This document shows positions 41,708-52,766 of a stretch of DNA of 64,000 nucleotides, in pieces. A model generated the notes under the pieces. The model made no database searches. It was not told the origin of the DNA and saw only the letters and a list, made by a program, of their open reading frames with translations. Every line of letters begins with the position of its first letter. Position 1 is the first letter of the stretch. Position numbers and translations under genes: made by a program. Origin of the DNA: Gonapodya prolifera JEL478 (taxonomy: Eukaryota > Monoblepharomycota > Monoblepharidomycetes > Monoblepharidales > Gonapodyaceae); the NCBI GenBank assembly GCA_001574975.1, contig KQ965766.1, forward strand, positions 1-64,000. Reading direction: 5' to 3'.

Positions 41708-43756
41708 TCACCGCACCTCCGTCACCCATCGCAAAAGATCGCTCAACGTCACAATCCCCCGCAATCTCCTCCCGCTCCCCTCCGGCACGACCTCCCCCGG
41801 GGCGTACCCGCGTCGACTCTCGGGCCCCACCTGCGGGTCCTGCACAGACGACGATGAGGATGTGGGAGGGTACGCCACGGGAGGGTCGACGACGACAAAG
41901 CGGTGGACTTTGTGTGCGGCGACGGTTTCGAGGAGCGAGAGGAGCGTGTCGGTGGGTGTGCAGAGGTGGACGCGGAGTTGGTCCTGTTTTTGAGTGCGCC
42001 GGGAGAGGAGGACACGCGCGGTGGGGTGGGTGGGTGGTTTAGGTCAGAGGAAACATGATGGAGCACCTTGTGTTAGTCTCCAATTTCCAAACTCTCTTCC
42101 TTCCAATAACGCACCATCGAACTTCGGTACCGTACCGCCTCCCCAACAGGCATGGCATCCCAGTCAGTAACAAGCCCCGTAGATCGTATGAGCGAGAGCA
42201 TGTCGTACTTCTCGAAGACGTCCAGGACTTCGCCTAATATGTGGCAGGTTGGATCGGTGAGGTAAGCTACAGCGGAAAAATGCTGTCGGGGCAACTCTTT
42301 CCCGACAGTCAAACGCAGCACACGGACGCTGCACTCTCGTCATCCCCGAGTTAGCGTCACATGTCTGACTTTCCACCGACCACCGACCCCCCTACTCCCC
42401 CACATCCCGCACCCACCATTCCCATCCAAAATCGGCACCGCGCTAATACTCATCCCCGCGAACAGCTCCAGCACGGTCGACATGGGAGTCTCGAACGTGA
42501 CGTGCGCGACCGAGGGGACGTAGGTGCCGATACGCATGTCGGAGAGGGTTATGGAGAGGAGTTCGGGGTTGAGGAACTGGGGTGGGGTGGGGTGGAAGAG
42601 GAGGTTGTGAGAGGCGAGGCGGCTTGATTGAGACGAAGTATTCCTGTTCCTGCAGCATGTTCCACTCCCCCCGACCCCTCGGACAGCCTCGGACAGCGCT
42701 TAGGCCTCGGGCTCGCTGAGCTTGCGTCTCGCAACTCCGACCTTTGGTTTTGTTGCTCCGCCACCCCGCCCCTCCCCAACCCCCCCCCCCCCCCAAAAAA
42801 AAAAAAATCCGCACACTCCCTTCTCACGTTCCTCTATCCCCATCCACTCACATTTGCCGCCACGAACTTCAAAACCCTATACTGCGTCACCAAGCCCACG
42901 ATATTCTCGAACCCCTCCTCCCTGTCGACAAGGGGCATGCGGTTCACGGCAACCTGAAGCATAGCTTGAGACGCATCGAGAAGGTTATTGAGAGGATGCG
43001 CGGAGTGGAGCAGGTCGGGGATTACACGGAGGTTACGGAGGATGTCTGGTCGAAGGAAGAGTGAAGGTTGTGGAGTGGGGGGAGGGCAGGAGCGTGTAGT
43101 GAGGAACGCAAATGAATGACAGTATAGAAAAGTTGTTAGCTCCTCTGACTTTGCCCTTCCGTTTCGAAGTCGGGGGGAGGCGAATCCTTTGCAGACGAAG
43201 ATCCGTCGTTCGTGTCCTGGAGCGTCCTCTATCACAATCGCACCAGTCGATGTCCAGTCCCTCTCCACTTTCTCTACGTCGTGATGTGATTTGAAAAGCC
43301 CTCCTCTTTCGTCGTTCTCAGCGCTGTCTACACATCAAACATCCGAATACGCACCCTTCATTCTCCCCACATCCATCGCCGCAACTTCCTCGTTCGCGTC
43401 CTCGATAGGCATTCGTGTCCTCTTGTAGTACCTCGCCAGCTGCATGAAGTCTGTCACCGTGAGCATCCCGGCATAGTTTCCCTGAGCCGTATTCCAGAGT
43501 GGGGCAGCGTGGAGGTTGTTGGCGACAAGCGTCGACAGGGCTTTGGAAACGGGAAGGGCCACGTCGAAGACGCATAGTTTGAAGGAGACCGGGAGGAGGT
43601 CGTAGCTGGTTTGGGTTTGGCATTCGAGGTTGTTCAGGCCGTATCGCGACGGGGGGAACCGGCGAGCCCCAAGTGGACCCACCAAGATCGCTTTCTGAGA
43701 TTGCTGGATAGAAAATGTCGTGCTGCGCGAACTCGGCTGGCGGATTCCGTGTCCAT
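41708..43756 (-). CDS. SNF4: SNF4/AMPK gamma subunit (four CBS domains)
   Basis: Six exons on the minus strand (43683-43756, 43355-43605, 42852-43045, 42417-42576, 42115-42233, 41708-41983) give 357 residues in frame. The order follows SNF4: ARHFLSSNLRKRSCYDLLPV, SKALSTLVANNLHAAPLWNT, YAGMLTVTDFMQLARYYKR, a linker with LRNLRVIPD, CBS2 (RMPLVDREEG, IVGLVTQYRVLKFVA), CBS3 (MRIGTYVPSVAHVTFETPMS, ISAVPILDGNGEVLDVFEKYD), and CBS4 (DTLLSLLETVAAHKVHRFVV, LRGIVTLSDLLRWVTEVR). This subunit binds adenine nucleotides and regulates the SNF1/AMP-activated kinase, the cell's energy sensor. CBS4 contains a Ser/Pro/Gly insertion of about 35 residues between its two halves. The gene looks complete. Confidence 0.95.
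42781..42807. repeat. C14-A13 homopolymer pair inside a SNF4 intron
   Basis: Fourteen C followed by thirteen A on the plus strand, i.e. T13G14 on the coding strand. It lies in the 275-nt intron 42577-42851, the longest of that gene. Homopolymer lengths are error-prone in sequencing and also mutate quickly. Confidence 0.95.
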
Positions 43757-44390
43757 TGCGGGGAACTCGTGAAGCGGCTAATTGGGTAAACGTTTGGCTT
43801 TGAAACCTTTAACAAAAGTTCAAAGATAAAGAAGATAGTCACACACACACATCTCCCCCTTATCGGTGGGTCCCTCAGAGGCGGGTGCAGGAGAGACACA
43901 TACACAAAGATAAAGGCTAAACGGCTAAAGTACAAGACCAATATGAGCTGCAAGTTCCAGTGGGCACAGCTCTAGGCCGCACGAAGCCCCTGAGAAAGGA
44001 ACGCTGTGTGCAACCTTTGGACATGTTCCACTGGTCCGGCATGGTTTCGCGAGGCCCACCATGTTTGCTCCCCGGTGGAAGATGGTGTACGAATTTTTGG
44101 GTACGGTCAAGGCGTTATTGTACCATCACGAACCAGAGGTCAAACTTCTTTCCTCGGTCGGGCACCCACCTGAGGAATATCATGTCTAACAACCACTGAT
44201 TGGCTGCACCGGCCGCCGAGTCGGTCGGAAAGAATGCGAGTTTGCAATTATCACCCGGTAGGGGCGGTAGCTGAGCGGAACGATGAATAAGTCGTAGAAG
44301 GTTCGCCCACCAATAGAAGCCACGTTGTTGTACGGGCACAAACGACACTATATACAAACATCCTGACCCAGGACAATCTCAAGAACATTC
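43757..44390. other. Intergenic, nothing recognised
   Basis: The 5' side of SNF4. A CACACACA tract lies at about 43841-43850. No other feature is supported. Confidence 0.5.
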
Positions 44391-44397
44391 CCGCGAA

Positions 44398-45808
44398 TTG
44401 GATTCCCAGCCCGCAGGCCGGGGAACCAAGGAATCGCCAATCCCCGCCATGGGAAGAGAAACCGACCGTACAAGTAATGTGGCACTGCCACTCCACGGCT
44501 ATTTCGACACCGATTTAGCATCAGACGGCTCCGATTGCTTGTCAAAGGACGAGCTGGATGACCTGTCAGTGGTGGTGGAGGTCCTCTACCGCAATTACCC
44601 TTCACCTACACTTTCCTATGCCCCTCCTGGCTGGGAGCTGCACCCCTTCTATAACAGGTTCCACGGCAGTGACACACACGACCGCGAGGACCCGGATACC
44701 CCTTTTGGCCAGGCCCCTGTTGCCCATGGCAATTTACACAACGACCCTCTCCCAAAGGATTGGGCCTTTCATCCATTTTGGGATGATTATGGATCATGGA
44801 GAACGATTCAGGAGGAGAATGGATTCTTGTAGAACAGTTTTGGAAGACAACGACGTGGACGACCACGACTGCCCAAACGCGACCCTCCTTTTCTACGAGG
44901 ATTGCCAGACCACAACGCGACCCAGCATCGAATGCGACTCTCGCGGCAGAACAGTGGGCATCCGCCCGATTTTGGAGCTGAACGATCACAGCAAGTTTCA
45001 ATATATCTCTTTGAGATGGCCACAGGGAGGAAGCTCCCTCGGACAGCACTCTAGAGCTTCATAAGGAGAATGTCACACTCCGGGCTCGTGTTGATTTGCT
45101 GGAGCAGGAAATCCTCCGGATGCGGGAGGAGCTTTCAAGGCTGCAAAGCCCACCACCACAAGCAGCTTTACCCCCTCAATTGCCACCTTCGAGAGTGCCC
45201 TTGGCCACCCTCACCCCTTCCACCGCTGTGGAACCTCCGTAACCTGCTCCAGTTCCTCCAAAGCAGGACCCGGACTTCGACTGGTTTGTGCCACAACAAC
45301 GACCAGCAGCCAAGTTTGTCTCTCTCTATGTCAAGATGAGATCTGAGCCTCTGCCTCTTCGGAGGGCCCGGGGGTCGCACCGTGAGTACCTTCTCCGGAA
45401 CTGGACAAGGATAGCAGGAGTCGCAGACATTGTCTGTGCATTCTGCCTGTGCCTGGAGGACGCATCCAGATCATTGTGAAGGAAGAGCATGAGGTGGAGG
45501 CTCGGAAACGGCTCAGATCCTATCTGGAGCGGACTGGGAAGGATTGGATGGGGTTGCGACGCATCCTTATCCAGGAATTCCTTGCACCACGCTTGTAGCA
45601 ATCGGACACTGAGTGTATGGAGGCGGTGAAGCGCCGCTTGGCTTATTTATGCCTGCAAAGCCGGTCTCGCAATTTCCAGGAGACTGTCCTGGACGGGGTT
45701 CACCCCAGGTTCCGGGTGCAGATTCTGGAGTTCGAAAGGAAGCTTGTGGGAGATTATTCAGCACTTCTAGGTCATGAAGGGCGCTGGTACTCCACAGGTG
45801 TGGCGTAG
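44398..45808 (+). pseudogene. Broken coiled-coil hypothetical gene of a repeat family type
   Basis: The first frame (44398-44832) reads DDLSVVVEVLYRNYPSP, PPGWELHPFYNRFHG and PKDWAFHPFWDDYGSWR. The next frames read PILELNDHSKFQYISLR, a heptad-like coiled coil LLEQEILRMREELSRLQ (about 45095-45145), FDWFVPQQRPAAKFVSLYV, and finally VKEEHEVEARKRLRSYLE, LRRILIQEFLAPRL, LDGVHPRFRVQILEFERKLV and DYSALLGHEGRWYS up to TAG 45806-45808. Frames change several times and two stops interrupt it, but the parts form one protein in order. I cannot name the family; its structure (N-terminal W-rich repeats, coiled coil, C-terminal helical part) resembles unnamed multicopy genes of mushrooms. Confidence 0.55.
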
Positions 45809-46387
45809 TGAGTTGGACATGTTGCAGTGGTAAGGGATTGGTGACTTGTGGAACTGAGGAACTATGGACTATGCTAATCTTTGTGGACGATGGACTTTCT
45901 TTCTTTACGAGTGGTAATTGGGTGTGGTTATGCCATATCCTTCTGTGTGTATAATGCAGCCGGCAACCGGCCACATGAACTTGCACTTCGGTGCGTAGGC
46001 CCTCCTGAAGGCTGTCGTATTGTTTACACTACAATTCAGCTTAATGCTGCCACCGGGAGATGATCAACTCCTTTAGTTTTGTGCTTTACATGGAACTACA
46101 AATAAATCCTTGATAATCATAAGTCTTAGTCAGGAATGACAATTTCCACCTTCGCCAATATTCCAATTTCACGTTGTTTGCGATCCCGGCCGGGACTTTG
46201 AGACGAAATGAAAAAGGGCCCACCGCATTTCCCTCAGGAACATTACCGGAAAACGACCAAGCACTGTGCCTTATCATGTTTTGAAATGGCGGCGAGAAAA
46301 GAGAACCGAGCTGAAATGGAGGAGCATCCATTCGGATAAACTTCCGTCGGCAGAACTCCACCGTCCCCTCGCGGAAAGAGTGCTCAC

Positions 46388-47642
46388 ATGCCAGACTCCG
46401 GCACCGCATCTCAGGCGAACTCGCAGGCAGCGGCGACTGCAACGAATGCATCATCAGCTGCGCCACCCCTCGCTGCCAAAACGCAGTCCGCGTCTCACTC
46501 AGCTGCTCGCACCTCAACCTTGAACAACGGGGAATCCACTTTGACGTCCACATCCGCACCCACGCCGCAGCACCCATCCACGTCGACGCCGCAGTGGCTC
46601 TCTTCGCTCTCCTCCTCGTTCAAAAACATCTCTATCCCGTCGATTCCTCAGATCCCCTCGCTGAATCTCCCTCCCATCCAATCACTCGTGCCCTCGTCCC
46701 TGGCTTCTGCTCTCTCCCCCGCCCCTCCTCCTTCTCAGCCCTCTCCTTCATCCCCTCCGTCACCTCCGGAAACGGAACTCCGCTCTGTACATGATGGACT
46801 CATTGGTGGTGTCCCGATCGTCACCACAGATTCCCCCGACCCCGCGTCTCAGTCCGACCCGCCCGCCACTTCGGAACCTGCTCACGATACCCCGTCTCAC
46901 TTATCTCATCCGGAAAAGGAACGCTGGGATGACCTCACATGGGTCCCGTCTCCTTCCAAAACACAAACCCTCGTTCCACCAAGTGAGTCTTCCCATTTCC
47001 CGTCTCCCGCCCGCCGACCCCCTACCAATTACTCGGCTGCGTCGACCTGACGGCGGTCTTTCGTGAAATTGCAACGCAGCTGGCCACCTCTACGTCTTCA
47101 TCATCCGCATCGTCATGAACGACAAAAGGTCGTCCATCACCAACCCGTATTTCTCCGTGTCGGTAGGGGACCAAGTCTACGAGACGGTCGTAAGTCAGTT
47201 TTCGGATGGACGATGGTGAGTTCCACCCTCTCATTATTACGATTGGAGGTTTTCATTGTACCGACCTGTGACCGTACGTGTCCAACCTGTCCTCCTCCGA
47301 ACTACCACTTCACTTCTTTCGATCTTAGGAACGCAGGGTTCGACTTCTCGGTCCCTCTCCACGTGCAGCTTTTCGGCTCGCTCCAACTGGACCTGTACAA
47401 CGCCAACGCGATACTGGCGGATAGGCATCTTGGCCGAGCGGAGTTAAGAATATCCTCGTTGGAGGGGATGCCGGAGGGTGAGTTTTTGGGTTCATGGGGG
47501 GAGGGGGGGAAATGGGGGGTGGTTGGATATGGTGGGATGAGGTGGATTGATTCTTATAGTGGGATCAATGAGAGGGGGTGGAGGTCATGATTCGTTCATG
47601 ACTCCGATCTTTTCCATATTCTTTCTCCATTTACACCTCTCA

Positions 47643-47680
<38 letters not shown>

Positions 47681-50361
47681 TTCCCTTTTAATTCTTTGCG
47701 CACAAATCATTCCCACCTCCACTCACCCCCTCTTAGAATTCGTCACCTGGTACGAAATGTGGCACAAGGACAAATCCATCGGGAACATCAGCCACCCTGC
47801 GCTGCAGAAGCAGTTGGGCGGGAGCGGGGTTAATTTGGGTGAGTATTTTTCTTGCGACTGAATGGCTTCTTATGTTGTCAAGATTCTTCAACAAACGTCA
47901 AACTTTTATCAATTTCCACACGCAGGCGCAGTTCAAGTCCGGATCATGTACCGCTACCAACACCTCTCCCGGCCCTCCACCGCGCCTCCCGTCGTCGCTG
48001 CCGCCACCTTATCCTCGACGTCCTCTCAAGCCCCGCCCGATCCAACTCGAACAACAAACGAGGATATGGTGCAAAAGGCGGAAGAAGCTGCTGTTCGGAA
48101 GGATGTGGCCCCACCGGTTGGGATGCCCGCGGATGTTGGGAGAGGAACTAGCGCAGAAAAGGCACGGCAGGCATCAACAACTTCGACTTCCTCAGCAGTC
48201 GCTGCCACAGCGCCCACCACCACGCTGCCGCCGCCACCTCGCGATGACCTCACCGAATCCTCGCTCTTCCTCGACGCCCCCTTCACACCCCTTACACTCC
48301 CGCCCTCCCTCCTGACCTCTCTCGCCTCCGCCACATCCACAACCTCCCTCCTACACCTGTACCGTGTGGTATCCTCCCTCCTTGCCCTCATGGGCCAAGG
48401 CGTGGAGCGCCCTACGACGGAAATGCTTGGCGGGTTGAAGCTACTGGAGAAGTATTACAGGACGTGGAACGGTGGGAGGAAGGTCGGAAGGGGGAAGATG
48501 AAGGAGGTGGGAGGACAACGAGGAGTCACGGTGTGCGAGGAGGCAAAGTGGAACTGGCGGTTTGCGATGGCGGCGTGTGAGTTTCTCGTAACGTTCTACG
48601 CGGTGGAATCCTCATCAACGTGCACGGCGCACGCAATTCGCTAGACGGCTGGATCGGCATAACCTTCCAAACCAACACCCTTGGCCGCCCAATTGGTGCA
48701 CCCACGCCCGAAAAGCTGCTGTCGGCAAAACCCGACGCGGCGAGCGTGGTGGAGTATCTGGGGATTCCCAAGGAGGATTTGCTGGAGGGCGTGTTTGGAG
48801 ATAATAGGGTGTTCGTGCCGGTGTATTATGTTGCTGTGGGTGAGTGAAATGAAGTTGGGTGGCGGACCAAAGTGGTGAAGTTTCTTTGCAAAGACAAGAA
48901 CACGGAATCCATCGTCCTTGCTATCCGCGGCTCCCTCGTAAGTCCCCTCACGATTCTTCGCTCCTGCTACGTATTCAATCGATCCACGTATAACTCCACC
49001 CCCTGCATAGTCCCACCTAGACGCACTCACAGACCTTCTCTGCGCTTATACGCATTACAACGGTGGACTCGTCCACTCGGGTATGCTGCAGGCCGCACGG
49101 TGGTTCCTCGAGAACGTCATACCCAAATGCGTGACGTGGATGAAGGAGAAAGGGTTCAGAAAGTTCCGCATCGTGGGACATAGTCTGGGAGCAGGAACTG
49201 CGAGCTTGTTGGGGGCTTTAGGTGGGTATTGCGGTGGTGCCGTGGCATTTTGAAGGCATCCCACAGCTCCAAAAACCCCATTTTTTCGGCACACGTTCGA
49301 ACCACCATTTCCTGGCTCGACCACAGTCGTGGATGGCGGTGCGGCATTGTGGGCGCTTCCCAATGGTGAAGTTCTCGAGAACGTGGAAGTGACATGTTGG
49401 GCTTTCGCGGTGAGTTGCTATCAATCACAAGATGGGTTCCCACATGATTCGTCCTAAGTGATACTAATGCGCACTAGACCCCTGCTGTTGGCAGCGTAGA
49501 ACTCACCTCGCGCCCAGAGTACAAATCAGTCATCAAAACCGTCGTAGTGGCGTATGACTTGGTTCCTAGGTGTGTGACACTTGTTTCTACCAGCGTTGCA
49601 CTCGGCTAACCAAACGATGGTCGTTATGCGGTAGGATGAGCTATGGCTCCTTCGCCGACTTGAAAAACTTGTTGATATGTGCAATTGAAGCGACTGAGAG
49701 CGATGAAGGTTGGGACATCGTGAAGGTATCTTTCCCTTCGTGAATACTTGCCGACCGCAGTCTGGTTCACTCTCTACACTTCAGTTTCTCACCTCCAGCC
49801 CCACCAACCCACCGCGCACCCTCAAAGACAAACTCGCTCTCATTGATGAATGCCGACGCCGCTTGGGCATTGGCCAAAAGGACGCGAAACCTCTGAATCC
49901 CAAGCTCTTCCCTCTGGGCGAGATCTACTACCTGCTGAAACCTGAGGACGTACCTGGATCTGCAGCTGGAAGTGGAGGGGTGGGCGCGGAGGAGAATCTC
50001 GTTTCGGCTGGAGGGAGTGCGAGTGCGACGAAGAAGAAGAGACAGAGCGGGGAGTGGAGGATGTATTTGGTGGACGAGAGCGAGTTTGATGAGCTGATAA
50101 TTCGAATGAGGTGGGTGCTGGATATAATTGCCCCTTCTTTCGCTGCGTGTGTTGATTGTTGTGTTGATTGTCTCGCCTGATCCACTCCCCTCACTCTGCA
50201 GTATGTTTGTTGATCATTTTCCCTCCACGTACGATCAGGCTTTCACCGCGGCGTTCCATAACATGATGGTTCGAAGTGGGCGGGCGGCTCGGGAAGAGAG
50301 CGAGGATGAGAATGGAGAAGAAGTGGAGCTCGCCGAGTTGGGAAAGCGGAGAAATGGATAA
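46388..50361 (+). CDS. C2-domain plus class 3 lipase (diacylglycerol-lipase-like)
   Basis: Thirteen exons keep one frame (944 residues): 46388-46982, 47080-47215, 47329-47477, 47737-47838, 47926-48576, 48645-48839, 48894-48937, 49011-49221, 49327-49409, 49478-49569, 49635-49725, 49785-50110, 50202-50361. After about 200 Ser/Pro-rich residues is a C2-like domain (GHLYVFIIRIVMNDKRSS, NPYFSVSVGDQVYET, LQLDLYNANAILADRHLG), a disordered linker, then a helical part, and the class 3 lipase domain: NTESIVLAIRGSLS, DLLCAYTHYNGGLVHSGML, the serine elbow GHSLGAGTASLLGAL, TPAVGS and VVVAYDLVPRMSY. Proteins with this layout cleave diacylglycerol or other lipids at membranes; the C2 domain suggests phospholipid binding. 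Substrate inferred. The gene is intact. Confidence 0.9.
47644..47677. repeat. C34 homopolymer in an intron
   Basis: Thirty-four consecutive C bases within the 259-nt intron 47478-47736 of the C2-lipase gene, just upstream of its acceptor region. The exact length should be treated as uncertain. Confidence 0.95.
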
Positions 50362-50729
50362 TGTGAGAAAGCAGCAATGTCAAGGTGGAGGTAGCCGCCA
50401 CTCTTCATCCCAAGCGTGTATGATTTCGTACTCTTCAACATCCTCTAGATAGTTTTGATGCAGCCATGACAGTCTTTCTCTCACTGTGGCAGATAGATGG
50501 CATGTACCAGATGCCATATATTGAGCTAAGATGTACGGTTTCCAGCACTCCAAATCCGCACATGACACTAGGTCATTGAAAAACCCTGCGTCTCTCAATG
50601 TAAACATATGAAAAGGTGTCAATATCGGACCACAGTACAAGTTAATAAAGCCGGATTGCCAATTCCACGTTACATATGACAGATTACAGCACCTGTCTCC
50701 TCGCGCCCATGCCCAGCTGAATCCTTCGC
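50362..50729. other. Intergenic region between lipase and DUF218 genes
   Basis: A minus-strand ORF (50380-50925) is open across this stretch and into the next gene, but its composition gives no domain and it overlaps the first exon of the plus-strand DUF218 gene. I take the region to be 3' and 5' untranslated sequence. Confidence 0.45.
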
Positions 50730-52637
50730 ATGAGTCTCTCCGCCGCATCTCCGCATTCTCGCCGCCAAACCGACCAAGCCAACAGCCAACTGTCTGCTGT
50801 CTATCGCCTGCCATCCCTTTACAACAACGTCGGGGCCGCTCAGAGAAAAGGTGCCTCCATGGAGGGAACTGCGAGAGAAAGTTCGCGATGGCGAACAGAA
50901 GAAGTCCTGGATTCTGCAGTACCACTTTTACCGACCTCTCGATTCAACACGGGCGCACAAGCTCCTCGAAACGTATTTTCGTCACTTGGAACGTCGTGTC
51001 TCGCGGTCGCTCGTGCCTTCTGTCTGGTTGGCCGAAGAAAGCGACCAGGAGATCCGATGACGAGGGCGTGGACAGCAATCCTTTTGGTCGTCGTAGTTAT
51101 CGGGTTCCTAATGTTTACCTCGGTAACAGTGTCATCGCTGAGAGAACCGCCTAGTCCTCGGCGCGAGCATGGTCGGGTTGCAGGGGTCGCGGAGAAGACT
51201 TCTCGGACTGGCAACACAAATTCTTCAACTGCGCGTAGCAAGGAAGCTCTGTATTCAGTTAGTGCCACAACTATCAATCACTCAGAGGAGTCAGTGGCGG
51301 TGAGCTCCCCGAAAACTGGAGAATCCTCCAATCAGTCCCCCGCGCCGGCGGCACCGTCGCCCGTGAAGGGATCCCACCCTTTCGAGATTATGACACCTCT
51401 TTCCGACAAAAGTCTGCAATCCACACTGAGCGACCTCGTGCTTGTCGCCGGTCATGGGATTTTCAATCCCTCGGGACTGACCCGTCTTCGTGACCGATTG
51501 AGCTCCAACAGCACTCTGCCACCTCCTACCACAAGCGAGTTGATACAGGATCCCGAAAGCTGGTGGTTAGATCCGTACCAAGGCAAACTTGACGTGCTCA
51601 CGTTTCTGGAGCATCTGAAAGCAGGAGTGAGTTTGGCAGCCGAGAACAAGGAGGCGCTGTTGATGTTTTCTGGCGGTGAGATGTTACGTCTCCCATTTTT
51701 CGGTAACAAAAAATGCCCAGACGTCTCTCATAAGGTCAATCGAAAGTATCATCGACGTCGCTCTCTGAAGGGTCCTCTTACCACCTCATCTCCTCGCTCC
51801 TTGGTTGGTTCAACCTGTCTCGCCCCTCCAATCCTTCGGAAGATGCTCGCAGCAGTGATTGGCCGATTCACGAGCGAGTGGTCACGGAAGAACATTCTCG
51901 GGACTCGTACGAGAACCTCTTGTTTGGGCTGTGTAGGTTTCGGGAGGTCACTGGTGAGCACATTCAATCACATCTTGAACGGATACCCTCCTCGTATATG
52001 TAATTGACTTTTCCGAATTTCGTACCTTAAACAAGGGCGGTATCCTCGTAATGTTACCATCATCAGCTACAAGCACAAAGCGTTCCGTTTCACCCACGTC
52101 CACCGAGCGAGCGTTCGCTTCCCCACCTCACGATTCAACTTCGTCGGCGTGGATCACACCGGGACCCTCCTACCCGTTGTCGAGACTATCGAGTCTGAAG
52201 AACCCTTGTTGGTTTCTTCCGGGCAACGCGACGGCTCCTCGGACCTTCGTCTCCGCTTCAACTCCACCTACATTCTCTCCCACGCCCCCTCTGACCTCCC
52301 ACCTCACGAACTCGCCCTCTCCATCATGCCTTTCGTCGTTGACCCTCACGGTTGCGGCACCGCGACGTCTCTTCCCGCTCACGACCGAGACCTCCTCGCG
52401 GCGAGGTTTGGGACAGACCCGAGGTTCAGGAACGTCGCAGATAACGTGTTGCAGGAGAAGAGGAAACTGCGGGATCCGGCGTTGAAGGGGTCGATGGGTT
52501 GGCACGGGTGCCTCGAGATGAGGGGTCTGATGGAGGCATGTGAGAGGTCCCGAGAACCTGACGGTGTTGGTCAGGATGGTGGTGGTTGGATTTGGGCAAG
52601 TGAAATACCCTGGGACATTAGAACAATTAAAACTTAG
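50730..52637 (+). CDS. DUF218-domain membrane protein
   Basis: Exons 50730-51675, 51735-51953 and 52036-52637 give 588 residues in frame. The N-terminal ~110 residues are polar, followed by a single membrane helix (AWTAILLVVVVIGFLMFTSV, residues ~112-131) and a Ser/Pro linker. The DUF218 domain (YdcF/ElyC fold) is recognised by LSDLVLVAGHGIFNPSG, WWLDPYQ, LLMFSGGQSK, EGSSYHLI, RVVTEEHSRDSYENLLFGL, YPRNVTIISYKHKAFRFTH and RFNFVGVD. The order is as in fungal proteins of the family with one N-terminal helix. Biochemical role is not established; bacterial relatives act in envelope processes. The reading SGGQSK depends on the intron 51676-51734, which restores the family motif. The first ATG is uncertain. 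Confidence 0.85.
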
Positions 52638-52766
52638 ATGGGGGAATGGATGTGTGGCACAGTGACTGTCCCTCCTCTCAGGGTTTGCCAGCATTGGCGG
52701 ACCCTGAAACTCAAACCCACCAAACTTACAAATCTTCTCAATTCACGTCTCACGTCTCACCAGCAC

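Noticed and set aside
48577-48644. Apparent frameshift in the lipase gene between AMAAC and GWIGITF
   Set aside because: It is an ordinary 68-nt GT-AG intron (48577-48644); removing it gives AAYGWIGITF in frame.
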